This document shows positions 40,691-53,700 of a stretch of DNA of 64,000 nucleotides, one piece after another. Under the pieces are notes generated by a model that was given only the letters and a program-made list of their open reading frames with translations, was not told the DNA's origin and did not search any database. Location: assembly GCF_021917145.1 (NCBI RefSeq), contig NC_061067.1:5561874-5625873 (forward strand), given 5' to 3'. The translations under genes and the position numbers were made by a program. Within the stretch, counting starts at the first letter, position 1; each line of letters starts with the position of its first letter. The stretch is from Hypomesus transpacificus (taxonomy: Eukaryota > Chordata > Actinopteri > Osmeriformes > Osmeridae).

Positions 40691-42438
40691 TCGCTGATAT
40701 GCTATCCTTAAGGAACGTGGCCCAAACCTCAAATTCTATTTGACTACAGTTCAGCTACAATATCACATACCTGAAAATGAGTAAGTTAAGTATTTACCTA
40801 TATGAATTGTTAGAAAAAATGCTTGATTGTAAGTCACGACTGCAAGTTTACAATTTAGCATTATTGTATGTATGATGTGAGTGATGATGAAGTCTGTATT
40901 GATATTAACTTGAGATAAACTTCCAACATCATACTGTAGCAATAAGAGACTGTGGATCTTAATAGATTATATTAAGCTACCAACTTGCTCTCATAATGCA
41001 CATTTCCTGATTTAAGGCTAGCTTCCAAACTTCCACAAACCAAAAAACAAGAATAAAGATGCAATTTATGAAGGAATTGTGTGAATTGGTAAGTTCATGT
41101 ACATCTGTCATATTGTATGTGTAAGTAAAGTTATGTTTCTTTTTGTCATTGTCTTAAACCATATTCTTATAAACATTAAGGACAATCCTAATGCATAGCT
41201 ACTTTGGATGAAAAGAAAACAAATCTGTGACACCAAGCTCAATCAAATGTTACCTGTGATGCCATTAGGTTGGATAACATCTTTATTGTTTTCTGCATAA
41301 ATTATAATAGACGTGATTTTTGTCAAATTTTTATTGTTTGTTTCTTGTCTAGTCCTGATTCCAAGTACGATGGTGATTCAAAGCACAATGGTGATTCAAG
41401 CCATGGGCTAGTCCATGGGTTAACATTACTTAAGTCACATTTTCCTCCAAATCATTTCACATTCTGGTTTTCCATCTCTCGGTCGACCCCAGTCACAGTC
41501 TCTCCTTCAAAAAAGAAATTATCTCACAGTAGCACCTTAGGTAGGGGTCTGGGGGTCAAAAACAAACTACAGTTCTACAGAACTACAGACCCTGAACAAA
41601 AAAAAGTTGTAACTAAATGAAACAGTGATGAAGACTGAGTGTTCAGAAGTAACTGGTTATGTGGTCTTGTCTACTGATTCCACATGTTGACTTTAACACA
41701 CAGACAAGTACTTATCTCTAAACTAATTTAAGATGCACTCTACATTAATTTGATTGAAATTCTTGGTAAATATTAAAGCAACATCAGAGAACGTAAGCGT
41801 GAAGCAAAGCTGAAGAAACACATTTGAATGGTCTTGGTTTCATGGTTACTTTCAAAACTCAAAATTGCCAACCGTAACATGTGAATAAATAACTTAAGTC
41901 CTCCTAAAGATATGAGACCTGCACATGAAACACAAACGATCCTTCCACATTGCATAGTTTACAAATAAGATAAAACACACATACGCAAAGGAAGCAGCAT
42001 CTTACCCAAATGTCTGTTTATTGTTGAGGTATCATTAGTTTAATAATAACCTTGTTAACTGTCTAGTCATGGTTGCCACATGCTATTTACATAAAAAATA
42101 ACTGGTGGAAAACACTTACAAAATGAGTTGCCAATCGGTAAAATAAGTAAACTGCTGGGAACCTAATCTCTCTCTTCCCTGCTCTCCGTTCACCCTTTTG
42201 TCTACATCCCTCTATCTGACAGGTTATCTAGCTGCTGCTGGGCTTTGGGTGGTGGGGTGGGGGTTGTGTATCAGGATGACTGGCTGGTAGGTTGTTATCA
42301 GGCTGTAGAGGGGCTCCAATGTGATTAGACAGGCTGGTTAGTGGACTCACCAGAAGTATATATCTTTACAGCGGCTGAGGAGGAACAGTAGACTGTCAGG
42401 AAGTGTTCCACACAGTGCCGGAGACTCCTTGGTGATCC
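40691..42438. other. Intergenic space between colec12 and hacd1 (convergent)
   Basis: AT-rich sequence with no gene recognised. It is the junction between the block matching human 18p11 and the block matching human 10p12. The open frame at 41270-41620 shows no domain and is not called. Confidence 0.5.
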
Positions 42439-42444
42439 TTTATT
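42439..42444 (-). terminator. Candidate hacd1 poly(A) signal
   Basis: AATAAA on the - strand (TTTATT on +), about 390 bases beyond the hacd1 stop. Another lies near 42012. Confidence 0.4.
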
Positions 42445-42831
42445 ATTCCAGTAATACAATGTATGTTTATTCCTGTTTCCATGGAGATCATTCAGATGGT
42501 GATTACTCCTGATATGTAACGTCCTGGCTGTCACGAATGAATGGATCCCTGTTGTTTGTCCGTGGTGATTCATATTGTTGAGGATAACTTTCAGGGGGGC
42601 TGTACTATTTTTTTTTTAACTCCTGTTAAGACTTGTGGTGTCTCCATGTGTAGTAGTAATCATATCCAGATTGTGTTTAATCCAAGTTGGTGCTTTGTAG
42701 TCTGGTTCTCCCAGGGCATAGTGGGACATAGAGGAGAGGTTGGCAGGGTTGCAGAACTGGTGGGGTCGGGTGGGCTTGGGTAGGCTGTGCAGGCTGGCTG
42801 GCCCAAACGTAAAGACCAGGTAAGGCATCAG

Positions 42832-45800
42832 CTAGTCATCCTTTTCCACTATGACTTCCCCGAGAAGCATCTTTCTCCTCTGACGGAGCATGTGGAAGTA
42901 GAGCTGAGGAAACACTGGAGAGAGAGAGAGAGACATGTGGGAAGAGAGGGCATGAGAAAGAGGACAGCAATGAAACACCGAAAGAGAGAGAGAGACAGAT
43001 GCTTGCTCTGCCTGTGCATCATCAATAAAGGAGGAGGGACAATTGAGGGAGGCGCTCCTTACGTGGGATGTAGGACAGCATGACAATGATGAGGAAGATG
43101 TAGTAGTCAAAGGAGACGTTGTACTTGTTTGGGAGCCTCATGGAGTACATAGCTGATCTACGGACGTAAGGCAAGGCGGCGTAGATAGTCAGCAGCTCTC
43201 CAGCCACACCCAGTGGGTACAGGATGAGGAACAGGTTGTATCTGACAGAGAGGTGATAGGCCAGAGTCAGAAACATACATTTGAAGGGATCATGATGCAC
43301 ACATTATCCCAAAACACTCATGTACACATGCCCACGCACACCCACACTCATCAATTAATGATCCACACGCTCACATGCCACGTAACCAAGAAAACATGAG
43401 TAGACACAGTTGCTGTGCTGTTTGCACTATCATTCCACCGCTACACAGACTTTGGAATTCCACTAAAACATTACAGATAGCAAAAGCATAACAGGGCAAG
43501 GAGTGACGGATAGAGGGTATGGAATCTGTTCTACATTGTGACAAGGGCCAGAAGAATCCCTGTATTTACTCAAGAACACGGCGGCAGCTCTGGGAAGCGT
43601 CTCGGTGGATGGGAGAGAAATGTTGGGCCGAGCATTCCATGCCCAAAACAGATGGTCTTAAAAAACAGGAGCAGCTGAACATGAGCCCCTCTCGGAGGGC
43701 CTGTCGTCTTTTTCTTGCTTAAACACTCCTCCCCACCCTCGCACCCCTCCTTCCAAATGGAACAGGGGGGTTAGGGGGGATGTGAGGGTGAGGGACATGA
43801 TGAGAGGGGGCAGGGGGAGGGAAACAAGAACTTCACTGAACGTCAAGATTAGGGAACCAGACAAAGGTAGGCCTCATGAGTCAAGCTCTAATTCTCTTTC
43901 TTTGAGGCTGCCACTAAGGGAATCTCACACCCGTTGAAGGGTGTTTACGAAAGCTCTGTGTCTAAGTAATATTTTAAAACCAAGAGGAAACCATCTTCGC
44001 AGCAATACGAGTCCAGGGCTATGAATCGGATAGCTGCTCCGTGTGTAGCTGGCATTCCACGCGGCTGCTCCTGTTTCCCATGGGAGCGCTCAGGAACATC
44101 CAAAACACACGTCACAGGCAGCTCCTCACAGGCCAACATGATGTCACTCCTGGCCTGGCCCTGTCTTCAGTCATAAACGGTGCATTATGCGCATAACAGA
44201 GAATTGTAAACTACATCATGTTGCCTTGAGCAGGATCTGAAACAAATCTTAAACGTCTTCTGTGCAATGGGAGGTTTGAACCTTGCTTTGTTCTGATGAC
44301 ATATGTGAATAGTTACATGAAACATGCATGTGTCCATGCCAAATGCTTAAACATAGCCCGAGAACCCAGTGTTAGCTGTTAGTTCACAGAGTATGGCTCA
44401 CAAGGTGCTAATCAATAAACACACTGTCTGACCTACAGAGAGCAGGGTGACACCTAACACATGGCTGCACCACTTCCTACGAAAACACGACACTGACAAT
44501 CAGTCAGTCTTGATAGTATGGGAGGCAGGCATGTCAGGGTGAACAGAGACGTGACCAGAGCCAAACCAGCATGCAGAAAAAAGGACAACTCCCAAACACT
44601 GCCATTGACATGTTGTTCTCCACCTGGCCCATTTGATGAAGTAGGGCAGGTGGTTGAGCAGGTTGAATGTATAGAAGGAATATCTTATAATCTCTGTCAT
44701 CGTCCATACGACCAGGAAAAGGACAACGCTTTCTTCGTTCTGGATCTTTTAGGTCAAAATATAAAAGGAGCGATAGAAGGAAAGGGAGGAGTGTGGTGGG
44801 AGAAGAGAAGGAAAACAGTTTCAAAAGGGCCATCTCTGTACTAGTTTATTCTACAAGACCAATTAGTTACATACTGTACGGTAACAAAGCCCTAACCCTT
44901 GAAGATTATTACCTGTCTGATGCTGTTGGTGATGAACCAAACCATGAAAATTCTTGAGCACACTTGAACCCCAGTTACAATTACCGAGGTCCTCACAATC
45001 CCTATAGCGACAAGGAAAACATAAACTCTGATTAAATCAGAAATCAACAGTGCTGTACAGCTCGTTTAGTTAAATAAACTGAAAAAGAATGCTACATACC
45101 GATCGCACAGTGTCCCACCTGAAAAACAAGTGATACTGTAATCAAATATTCAGCTGCAATCTCTTCTCAACCTTGCAGAGGTGAACTGCTCGCTCAAGTG
45201 AGCCTCCAGGAACTTACCTCAAGTAAAGCAAAGGTCTGGAAAAACTTGAGTGTCCTTGCTATACTTTTGTACAGACCCTTGTGTGTGCCTTTCTGCATGT
45301 AGAAGCGCATCATTGCCACAGCCAAAACCAGCCACCTGTAACAGAACAGAGAATTGCTACTTTACATAACACTTAAATAGCAAGAAGCAAAGGTATTGAA
45401 AACAACCACTGCTGTCATTGTACTGTGTATATTAAGGATACCAAACTTCAGTAACAGTTGGATTGGGAAAGAAAGAAAGCTAAATGTAAATCAAGAAATT
45501 TCTTTGTGAATTCCTTTTTGAAACAGTACCGTGAACATAGTTTTAACATGGAACCAATAACCCCCTTGTGAGTACTTAGGCTGGGATATCCATCATTACA
45601 GCAAGGTCATACTGTATACAATAATGTAAACAAACAAAGCACTTGCGAAGCTGTACAGTTAATTGATTCTGGTATTTATTTTAGTTACTTAAAACATTGC
45701 CCCCCTACAGTTAACACGTTTTCTCTCCATGTAAAATATAGAGAATGTCCACTTTTGTGAAAACGTCTGCCTGCGCGACACTGAGAAGACAACAACATTT

Positions 45801-47161
45801 AAACAAACCAGCCCTTTTAATGGTTCATCACAGGAGTTACACTGCAACTGATGAAGGGGTCAAGCTGGTTCAACAGTAGCATGTTCCTTTGTCACATACT
45901 GTGAACATTATGAAATCCATCACTAAGTTTTAGATAACTTCAAAGTTTACTCTGAAAACGCAATTTAAATGAGGGAGATTTACAAGTAACCTATCCTCAT
46001 GGCCATATGACATCTGAGAGGATTTAGATGGTGTTGCTGTGATGCTGAAGAAGACTAATTCCACTCTGAGCTCTCTTCTTGATTAACGACAAATGAAGCA
46101 ACAACAGGGGCTTGATCATTTGAATATGTAGACTGTAGGCTGATTGTAAAAAATAAATAATAGTATCTCAATAAGACTAATCGATCTGTAGACGATAGTG
46201 TAAAAGTACCTAGTCTAGATGTAGCCCCATTTTTTCGTATTAAAATAATTACCACATCGGTACATCTACATTCTTTCAAACTGTCTAACTCTCTGTTCCG
46301 AGATAAAGTCCCCACCTTAAACACAGAGATAGCATGATATGAACCAGAAACACATGCACCTGTGCAGGTGAACTTGTGGTTGGTGCTCAATTACGCATGT
46401 TTCCAAATGTCTCATTTGCCAATATGCTTTGCCTACATTTAAAGTCTGGCATTTCCGAAGGCATTTGATTTACATGTAGATACCAAACATAATAAAAATT
46501 ACTTTAATTGACTTACTTCTAAAACGTAAGTTCAATTCTGAATAATATCAATAAACAGTTCGCTTGATCGTGCACACAAGAGTGCACACATTTAAACAAG
46601 TTATAAAAATTTGCCAATTGAGCATTTCAGTCTCCCAGTCCGCAGCTCCAGTGTCAGGTCTGGCTATACTTATCACTGCAACTGTCAGAGTAGTGGGCAT
46701 GACGCTGACACCGTATAATCGACCGTATTTGGAAAGGCTGTACCAGCGCCGGGGGCCGCTCAGTCACGGGCGTCTTTCACAAAAATACCCTTAATCGCCA
46801 CACAGTAGTTTTGACAAACTGGACAGGCTTTCAAACAAGTCCTTTGTTTATGTTTTTCTGTCTGGTTTAACTTCAGGGCCGCAATCCGTCACTAAATTAT
46901 TCAAAGAGAATGGTCACTTGCACTGTCATAGACACGGTCCTATAAACAGCAACACGCTTGCCGACAGAGCTCTCTACTGCATGGCGAAGTTTCAGGGAGT
47001 GGCTAGTTATTAATCAGCTATAGGGCAGATTAATCCACATACCCGGCCGTCATGGCGATGTTGTAAAATGTGAGCCATGCGATAGCGATGGCACTTTTCG
47101 ATCTCTTCTTATTGTTGTTTTCCTTCTCCTCAACCGTGCCGTCCTCCTCGCTGGACGCCAT
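42832..47161 (-). CDS. hacd1: Very-long-chain (3R)-3-hydroxyacyl-CoA dehydratase 1, 7 exons
   Basis: Exons on the - strand: 47161-47043, 45335-45218, 45118-45100, 45001-44913, 44745-44624, 43241-43063 and 42914-42832. They give 242 residues. The enzyme removes water from 3-hydroxyacyl-CoA in the ER fatty-acid elongation cycle. HACD1 (PTPLA) rather than HACD2 is indicated by [51 protein letters not shown] and the C-terminus GEVIVEKDD. The conserved [17 protein letters not shown] and [14 protein letters not shown] segments, where the family's catalytic residues lie, are intact. Several hydrophobic spans fit a multi-pass ER protein. Exon 3 is only 19 nt. The N-terminus is shorter than human HACD1 (288 residues), starting [17 protein letters not shown]. 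Confidence 0.94.
43755..43825 (+). repeat. G-rich tract in hacd1 intron 5
   Basis: Runs of three to six G separated by short spacers on the + strand (C-rich on the coding strand). Possible quadruplex former. Confidence 0.45.
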
Positions 47162-47690
47162 GGTACCGGGGACAGAGTGGGAAAGTCAGAAACGGTGCGC
47201 GAGCGCAGCTGACAGCTGGGGCAGCAGGGTCATGCATCCATGTACCCAAGGCACCTCTCTCGCGGGACTATTGCTGCAACAAGTGCTTGGCAAAACCCTG
47301 ATAAAAGAGACTTCGGTTATTCTGCCCGTCATTCAATTCAACAATGCAATTACATTAAGAATGTCAAATACACGCTGTCTCATATTGAGGTCCTTCGAGT
47401 AGCCCACTGCTTAGTGTAAATTGAACCACCGTGGGCAGGCAAGCTTAAAACCAGCTCATGAAATAGCCTATGAGGAGATGTGAAAGATATATATTTTGAT
47501 ATATATATATAAAGATATATACATTGATTGGGTGTTTTGGTGTTCTCATGGTTGTGTTAATGTTAATAACTAACTAATAGCGAGGTGAAGTTAGTTTCAT
47601 ATTCGACTTTAAACGATCGTCTCATATTCGGGAAACGCTATTGGCAGCGTCGCGTTAGGGACCGGGTTTAAACTAGGCCTACCCATACAA
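47162..47690. other. hacd1 upstream region
   Basis: GC-rich near the start codon, then AT-rich with a TA-rich run at about 47487-47522. It presumably holds the hacd1 5' UTR and promoter. No TATA box at a convincing distance and no other gene were seen. Confidence 0.4.
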
Positions 47691-47701
47691 TTAAAACAAA
47701 T

Positions 47702-48575
47702 TATGACCTTTATAATATTTATATGAATATAAAACCTCAAACGGACACCAGAGTATTCTAACAATATCTGGTATACTTCCACAGCCTTTAATTTTTAAAT
47801 TACGTTCCAAACAAAATTAAAGAATATCGCTATCTATGAAAATAGTTTAATCCTCGCAAATTTTAGTAACCTTTTCACACCCTTCAAAAAATCTCAAATA
47901 TCTCTGGCCTACTTCCATACTCTTTGAATTTTCAATTAAGTTTCAAACAAAATGATACAAAATTGCTCATCTCTGGAAAGAGCATGAAATCCTCACTAAT
48001 CTTAATAGCTTTTTCAGAATTGTACTGACAATTTTCAAATATACACCATATTATTCTAATAAAGTCTGGCCTAGTTTCTCAACCTTTACATTTTCAATTA
48101 CTTTTCAAACAAAATTCAAATAAATTGCTAATCTCTGAAAATGGCATTAAATCCACGCTAATCTTTATAACCTTTTCAAATTTGTGATAAAAAATCTAAA
48201 ATTGACACTAGATTATTCTAATCATGTCTGGCCTACTTCCACACCCTTACCTTTTCAATAACGTTTTTAAAAGTCAAATTAATTGCTAATCTCTGAAAAT
48301 AGCATGAAATCCAAGATAATCTTAATAACTTTTTCAAAATAGTGTCAAAAAATCTCAAATATACACCAGATTATTCTAATAAAGTCTGGCCTACTTCCAC
48401 AAATTATTAAAATCATCCAGGATTTCATGCTATTTTCGGAGATGAGCAATTGTTTTTGAGTTTTTTTAAAACTTAATTGAAAAAGTAAAGGCTGTGGAAG
48501 TATACCAGACATTGTTAGAGAGCTCTTCTGTCCGTTTGAAGTTTTATATTCATAAAAATATTTTAAAAGTCAACA
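47702..48575. repeat. Array of ~155-bp tandem repeats with inverted ends
   Basis: Five diverged units follow one another from about 47740 to 48410. Each carries words like ATTATTCTAATAAAGTCTGG, CCTACTTCCACA and TCTCTGAAAATAGCATGAAAT. From about 48415 to 48575 the same unit runs in the opposite direction. The outermost arms match as inverted repeats (ATGAATATAAAAC, CTCAAACGGAC, TATACTTCCACAGCCTTTA at left; reverse complement at 48480-48570). The structure fits a non-autonomous DNA transposon with internal tandem repeats, or a satellite that folded back. It has no open frame. Confidence 0.7.
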
Positions 48576-48625
48576 TTTTTGGGTGGTTTTCAACTGGACA
48601 CTGCAAAGTAGCCGTGAAAAAAATT

Positions 48626-48734
48626 ACCTTGTGTCCTTGAGCAAGGCACTTCACCCTTCTTGCCTCGGGGTAAATGTCTCTGTACTCACTGTAAGTCGCT
48701 CTGGACAAGAGTGTCTGCTAAATGACTAAATGTG
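48626..48734 (+). repeat. Truncated tRNA-derived SINE (3' half)
   Basis: Reads CCTTGTGTCCTTGAGCAAGG, CACTTCACCC, CTGTAAGTCGCTCTGGACAA and CTGCTAAATGACTAAATGT. This is the body and tail of the SINE seen full length at 54773-54970, but without the tRNA-like head. Confidence 0.8.
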
Positions 48735-49106
48735 AACTTCACCTCGGTCTAATAAATCAGCTATTTTTACCCATTCATTTAAATAACCATCGTTTTTTGG
48801 TGAGAAAATAGAAACTGGTGCTGATACCCAAATCATGGTGGATTTTTTTCAAGTACATGTTTGAGTATTTATACTTGTCCTCTTAAATTGTACAGCAGGG
48901 AGCATACTGCCCTCTATTGTCAGGGCTTGGAGAAGAGGATTTGGGTTGCATTCAAAAACGGCAAGTTTAGCTGTGTTGTTCTGATGTTAGATTATATTTG
49001 TAGGAATGTTGAGGCTGAGTAATATCGGAGCCCAGAGGATGGATTATCCTGGCCTGTAGGGTTTTATGATGGTGTTGGACTAGGGCTAAAAAGAAATGTG
49101 GGCTAC

Positions 49107-49350
49107 AGGCATGTACTGTAGTGTGCTGGGGTTGAGGGCTGTACTGTAGTGTACTGGGGTGTAGGGCTGTACTGTAGTGTGCTGGGGTGGAGGGCTGTAC
49201 TGTAGTGTACTGGGGTGTAGGGCTGTACTGTAGTGTACTGGGGTGGAGGGCTGTACTGTAGTGTACTGGGGTGGAGGGCTGTACTGTAGTGTACTGGGGT
49301 GTAGGGCTGTGCTGTAGTGTACTGGGGTGGAGGGCTGTGCTGTAGTGTTA
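49107..49350. repeat. 28-bp minisatellite
   Basis: About 8.5 tandem copies of a 28-base unit containing GGCTGTACTGTAGTG and TACTGGGGTG, with G/A and T/G variants between copies. It produces repetitive His-Tyr-Ser-Thr-Ala-Leu open frames on the - strand that are not genes. Confidence 0.92.
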
Positions 49351-50773
49351 TGCCTGGTGTTGAGTGGTGGAGGCACAGCCTGAGAAAGTGCATCATTGCC
49401 GGATCTAAAATTAGATCCTGTCGTAGTGCTCTGTAGAAATGTGTGTAAACTAAAGACACCACCAAATATAATGCAGGCCTCCTAATCCTGATCCAGTTAC
49501 TTTATTCAGGACCATTTTTGTTTGTCATGGCGGCCCAGACCCGTCACAATGAGACACCTAATGTGAGGTTCCAGGGTTTAAGCCTAGATCAACAGCACAC
49601 CTCACACATTTCTAATTACCTCTACTCTCTATCATTTGGGGGTGTGCATAAAAAACTGTACCCAATCAAAACTCGGAAATAGAGACCACGTAGGATCATT
49701 TGATGCTGTACGTAAGAGTCAATGAAGTGAATCTTCTGGGAGAGAGCCCCTGTTAGCCTGCAGCCTCAGGCTTCCACAGGAGCTAAGCTCAGAGGGGGAC
49801 GAACACAGAAGACTCAACACCACAAGGCCAGCTTGGATACCTTCCCTTCAGATGTAAATATGTGATGTATGTGAATCATGTCTGTGTACTGACAGGGAGA
49901 GATGCAGAGACATGCTCATTATCCTGAGGTCTGCACTGTCAAAAAGGGAGCACATATCTCACAGTCTGTAAAGGGGCACTGGAGTAACCTGATGCGGGTA
50001 AAAGCAATTGGGACTGTTGCCCTGCTTGCCAGTTGATCCAAACGAAATGTGTGTGTTTTACGATGGTCATCTCTTGACCAACATGGGGCCACAGAGGCAG
50101 GGAATTACAAGACATAATTGTGTGTCTCATTACTGCTACATTGTCACTTTGCAGAGGAAGATACTCAATCACATTGTATCATCTCCCGTTACACCATGTT
50201 ATAGTACATTAAGTGAATGGATTCATTTATACTGTGCAACATGTTGACAGTGTACAGTAAAACACCACTAGATGGGGATGTGCAGCCATCATAGACTGGA
50301 CAAGTAAATCAGACTCCTGCCCTGCAGTTAGACAGACAACAGTGTTGTGTCCCAGAGGTACAGGGTCTTCCTGTCTGGTATTGAATGACCTGTCTCATTC
50401 CTTAAAGACCAGGATTGAGATAGTCATACCATCTATGTTTCAGATAAATACCCCATATGTGATGTGGAGGGTGGGAGATGATTTGTTTGCAAGCACCATA
50501 TAAAGAGTTTACATGGCCAGTCACATCCCCGTCACACCGACAGTCATAAAGGTACACAATGCCTAGTGCAGTGTAAGCAATCGGGTGAGTAGACAGCCAG
50601 GCCTGTGGTGTGTGGAAAATGCTAGTGGATAGAGACAATGCCGTGGTCCCAGGCCTGACCGGCCCTCAGAGAGACAGGGGTCGCCTCACTGCGACAACAG
50701 CCCCTCTCTCTCTCTCCCTCCCTCTTTTTTTTTCTTTTTTTCTGGTCCCCCCCAGCGCAGGGGCTGCCACAGC
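49351..50773. other. tmem236 upstream region with a probable 5' UTR splice acceptor
   Basis: No gene is recognised. At 50702-50755 a long pyrimidine tract ends in CCCCCCAG, followed after 18 bases by the tmem236 ATG. This looks like a splice acceptor, so tmem236 probably has an upstream non-coding exon that I could not place. Confidence 0.45.
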
Positions 50774-53700
50774 ATGGGCTCGGGGAGGACGCTGAAGTTC
50801 GCCCTGTGCGAGGTGCTGCAGTTCGCGGGCATGTGCGTGCCGCTCTTCGTCGTCATGCAGAGGTTTGCCATCATCGTGGCTAAGGTTAAAAGTGTCAGGC
50901 AGCCCACCACTGATGGAGGGGCGGCCTACTGGCTGATCGTGGCGTCCTCCATCGCCTACGTGACCTCCACAGCCCTGCTGGTCTGGGTCCCCTTGAAGTA
51001 CATGCTGTTTGTGAAAAAGAAATTCCTGGTTGGGAAGAGAAAGTGGTGAGTAGTCTAAACTGGTGGCGAGAGGATGGATGAGTTCAAGGCCTGTTTAGGG
51101 CCTGAGTTTGGATGTGTGGACTTGGTGCTGGAATGTGGGGCCTGGATGCAAGGGTTGGGCCCAGGTGTAGGGCCCACGTTGTGGAGATTGATGCTTGGCT
51201 TTGGTTATGAAGGCTAGGGGCTAGAGATAGGGGTCTAAGGCATTGAAGCCAGGCCTTCAGGATTGTGTCTCTAGATAAGGCCTGGTGTGAGACTGATGTA
51301 ACGTGTGTCCAGATAAGAAGCTTGACTCACACTGCAAATGTCTGGCTGACTGGTCTGGTCTGTATTACAGAATGTATAGGCTAAACAACAATTGTGTTGG
51401 TTCTGAACTGACTGTGGATTGGTTCTGGCTTCTAGCAAAGTAAACCATTGTGAAGTTGTTTTGGTTGTAATTATGTTACATGCGAATGCAATAGTTTGAA
51501 TGTCGATATCTTGGTAGCCTGATAGGCAACTGCAAAATAAACAAAATTAGGCAACTTTTTCTCTCTTTCACTCTCTTAGGAGGCCGGTGGCACTGGTCTA
51601 TGTTATCCTCTCAACATTACCCTGCTTTGCTTTTCTCATCGCCAGCTCAGAGGTAAACCATGTGACACCAATCGTTGGTCATTGTCATCTGCGCCCTCTG
51701 TCTCAGTTCAACTGTTTATTTGACCTTTAGCTTAGATCCACCTCTGGAGGTGACCTTTGTTCTTTGACCTGTAGTCTTAACCCTGGCATGATAGGAATAC
51801 TCTCCCAAATGTACTCGAATCTTCAGTTCAGGTCCGTTCACTTCAGTTTATTTTGTTCCCAAGGGGTGATTTTTGGTGTGACAGGTAACCTTGCTTGTCG
51901 GTTGTATACATTCAAATTATGTCCATAAAAGACTTAAACTGTTCTACAAGACACAAATGATCACAAGTCATGGAAGAGATCGTTACCACAATACACTGCT
52001 GTACCAACCCCTATAACTGTAGTTTGATATCCTCCATTTCTAACATTACTGCCAGGCTAGTGAAGAAGCCATGGTAAAAGTGTGATCTATTACATTGGGG
52101 ACCTTCTGAGAGAGGAGTAAAAGGTGATGAGTTGAGACCAGCAGTTTGGTCCTCGGGGGAGCAATCTACAGCCCTAAGGCTAAGGAGCTACTGATAAGCA
52201 GCTGACGTCCTCTTCCTGTTCAAATCACTCTCTCAAAATCAGCCATCCTGGGTTACTTCCTGTCTGAGAGATGGCCTGCTTTCATTTACTGTCTATGAGG
52301 AACTTTGAAAAGGTCTGGGCCTGACCTCAGCTCCTTCCTTATCTGATGTAATTTACATAACAACCATAAATTCAGCCCAGATGACCGCTACATTTTTTTG
52401 TTCTCTGCCCTGCACCAGTGAAGTCCTGAGTTAAGCACATACCAAAGATGCTAGAGATTAGTCCACTAAACCAGTGTCAGAGAGGGTCTGTTGCACTTAC
52501 ACACAGTAGCCATTTAACCTCTTTGGCTGTCATTTGGGATATTGAGATTTCCATTGGAATTTAAACTAGCAATTGACTGGAATTTTGTTTTGTTCAGTGA
52601 GTCAGTGATGCAGGATAGGAAGAGACCATGGAAATCATATGGTCTGAGTCTAAGTGTTGTTTCCTCTAAGGTGCAGATCAGAAACAACTTAAAACACGAC
52701 ACCTTTACGGAGCTCCCTGTGTCGCTGGTCCTCTTCTGTCTCATCTGCATCGACATTGTCGAAAGGATTCGCCACTGTAGACTCACAGGACAGGGTAAAT
52801 GGTTTATTTTATTTACTTTTTGTCAACCTTTGTTTAACAGTGCAAGAATTATGAGGTCAAATTGTGTATAGCCATGGTGGCCTAAAACATCATATGTTAA
52901 ACAGACAGACATCATGAAACATGAAGGTGAACTGCTGTGCCTGCTCAATGTCTTAGCAGAATATAAACCACTAAAGACAAACCTGATATTCAGTCATACT
53001 GTGCTGGGCCTGTGCATTAAAGAGTGCCTATCTGTGGCAGGCCAAACACCTTAGGGTTGCATGGGATCAGTCCTCAAGGTGAGGAACTGGGCAGGAAACA
53101 GGTTGTCAGCCAAGTGCTGCTTGTAGAGCTAAATTGGCAAAATACCGCCATCTCAGGATGGTTTGTGATTGACAATCATATTTGTTTTTAATTTTTATCA
53201 TCATATTTTCCCTTTTCCTGTATATAGTACAGTAGATCTGCTCAGCTTATACCAACTTTATCATGCAGACGCCTTCTGACGTGAACTCTTTCTGTACTGT
53301 TGTGTTTCTCTCCAGCCAATGACTTGGAGCGGGATGCTGACATCCCCACCACGGTCCTCACGAACGTGGAGCAGGTCGCTTCAGGGACGCCTGCAACGCC
53401 AGCAGCGGCCGCGGCAACAGACCCTGCCGCTGCGCCCACCACACCGGGCCAGCAGAGCGAGAAGGACCAGAACAGTGCGGGGTCACGATCAGAGGCCAAT
53501 GGGATTGTTTCCGGGTTTCCAGGCAATCAGGGACGGCAGTTTAGCATCTCGGGCATGAGCTCACGCTCTGCCAGCATGACGGCACAGTACCACGTGTCGC
53601 CCTACGCATACACGGGCCCGCTGCGCTTCCTGTGTGCCAGTGACGCGAGAGCTGAGATGTTCGTTGAGAGCTTCCTGTTCTGGATGGATACAGTGGAGAT

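Noticed and set aside
41270-41620. 116-residue frame downstream of colec12
   Set aside because: No recognisable domain, AT-rich, lies in likely 3' flank; start and end have no support.
49086-49465. His-Tyr-Ser-Thr-Ala-Leu repeat frames on the - strand
   Set aside because: Translation of the 28-bp minisatellite.
47162-50773. Search for stam between hacd1 and tmem236
   Set aside because: No VHS, UIM or SH3 coding exon is visible; only repeats and unremarkable sequence.
53242-53526. Antisense Ala-rich frame opposite tmem236 exon 4
   Set aside because: Shadow of the low-complexity part of tmem236.
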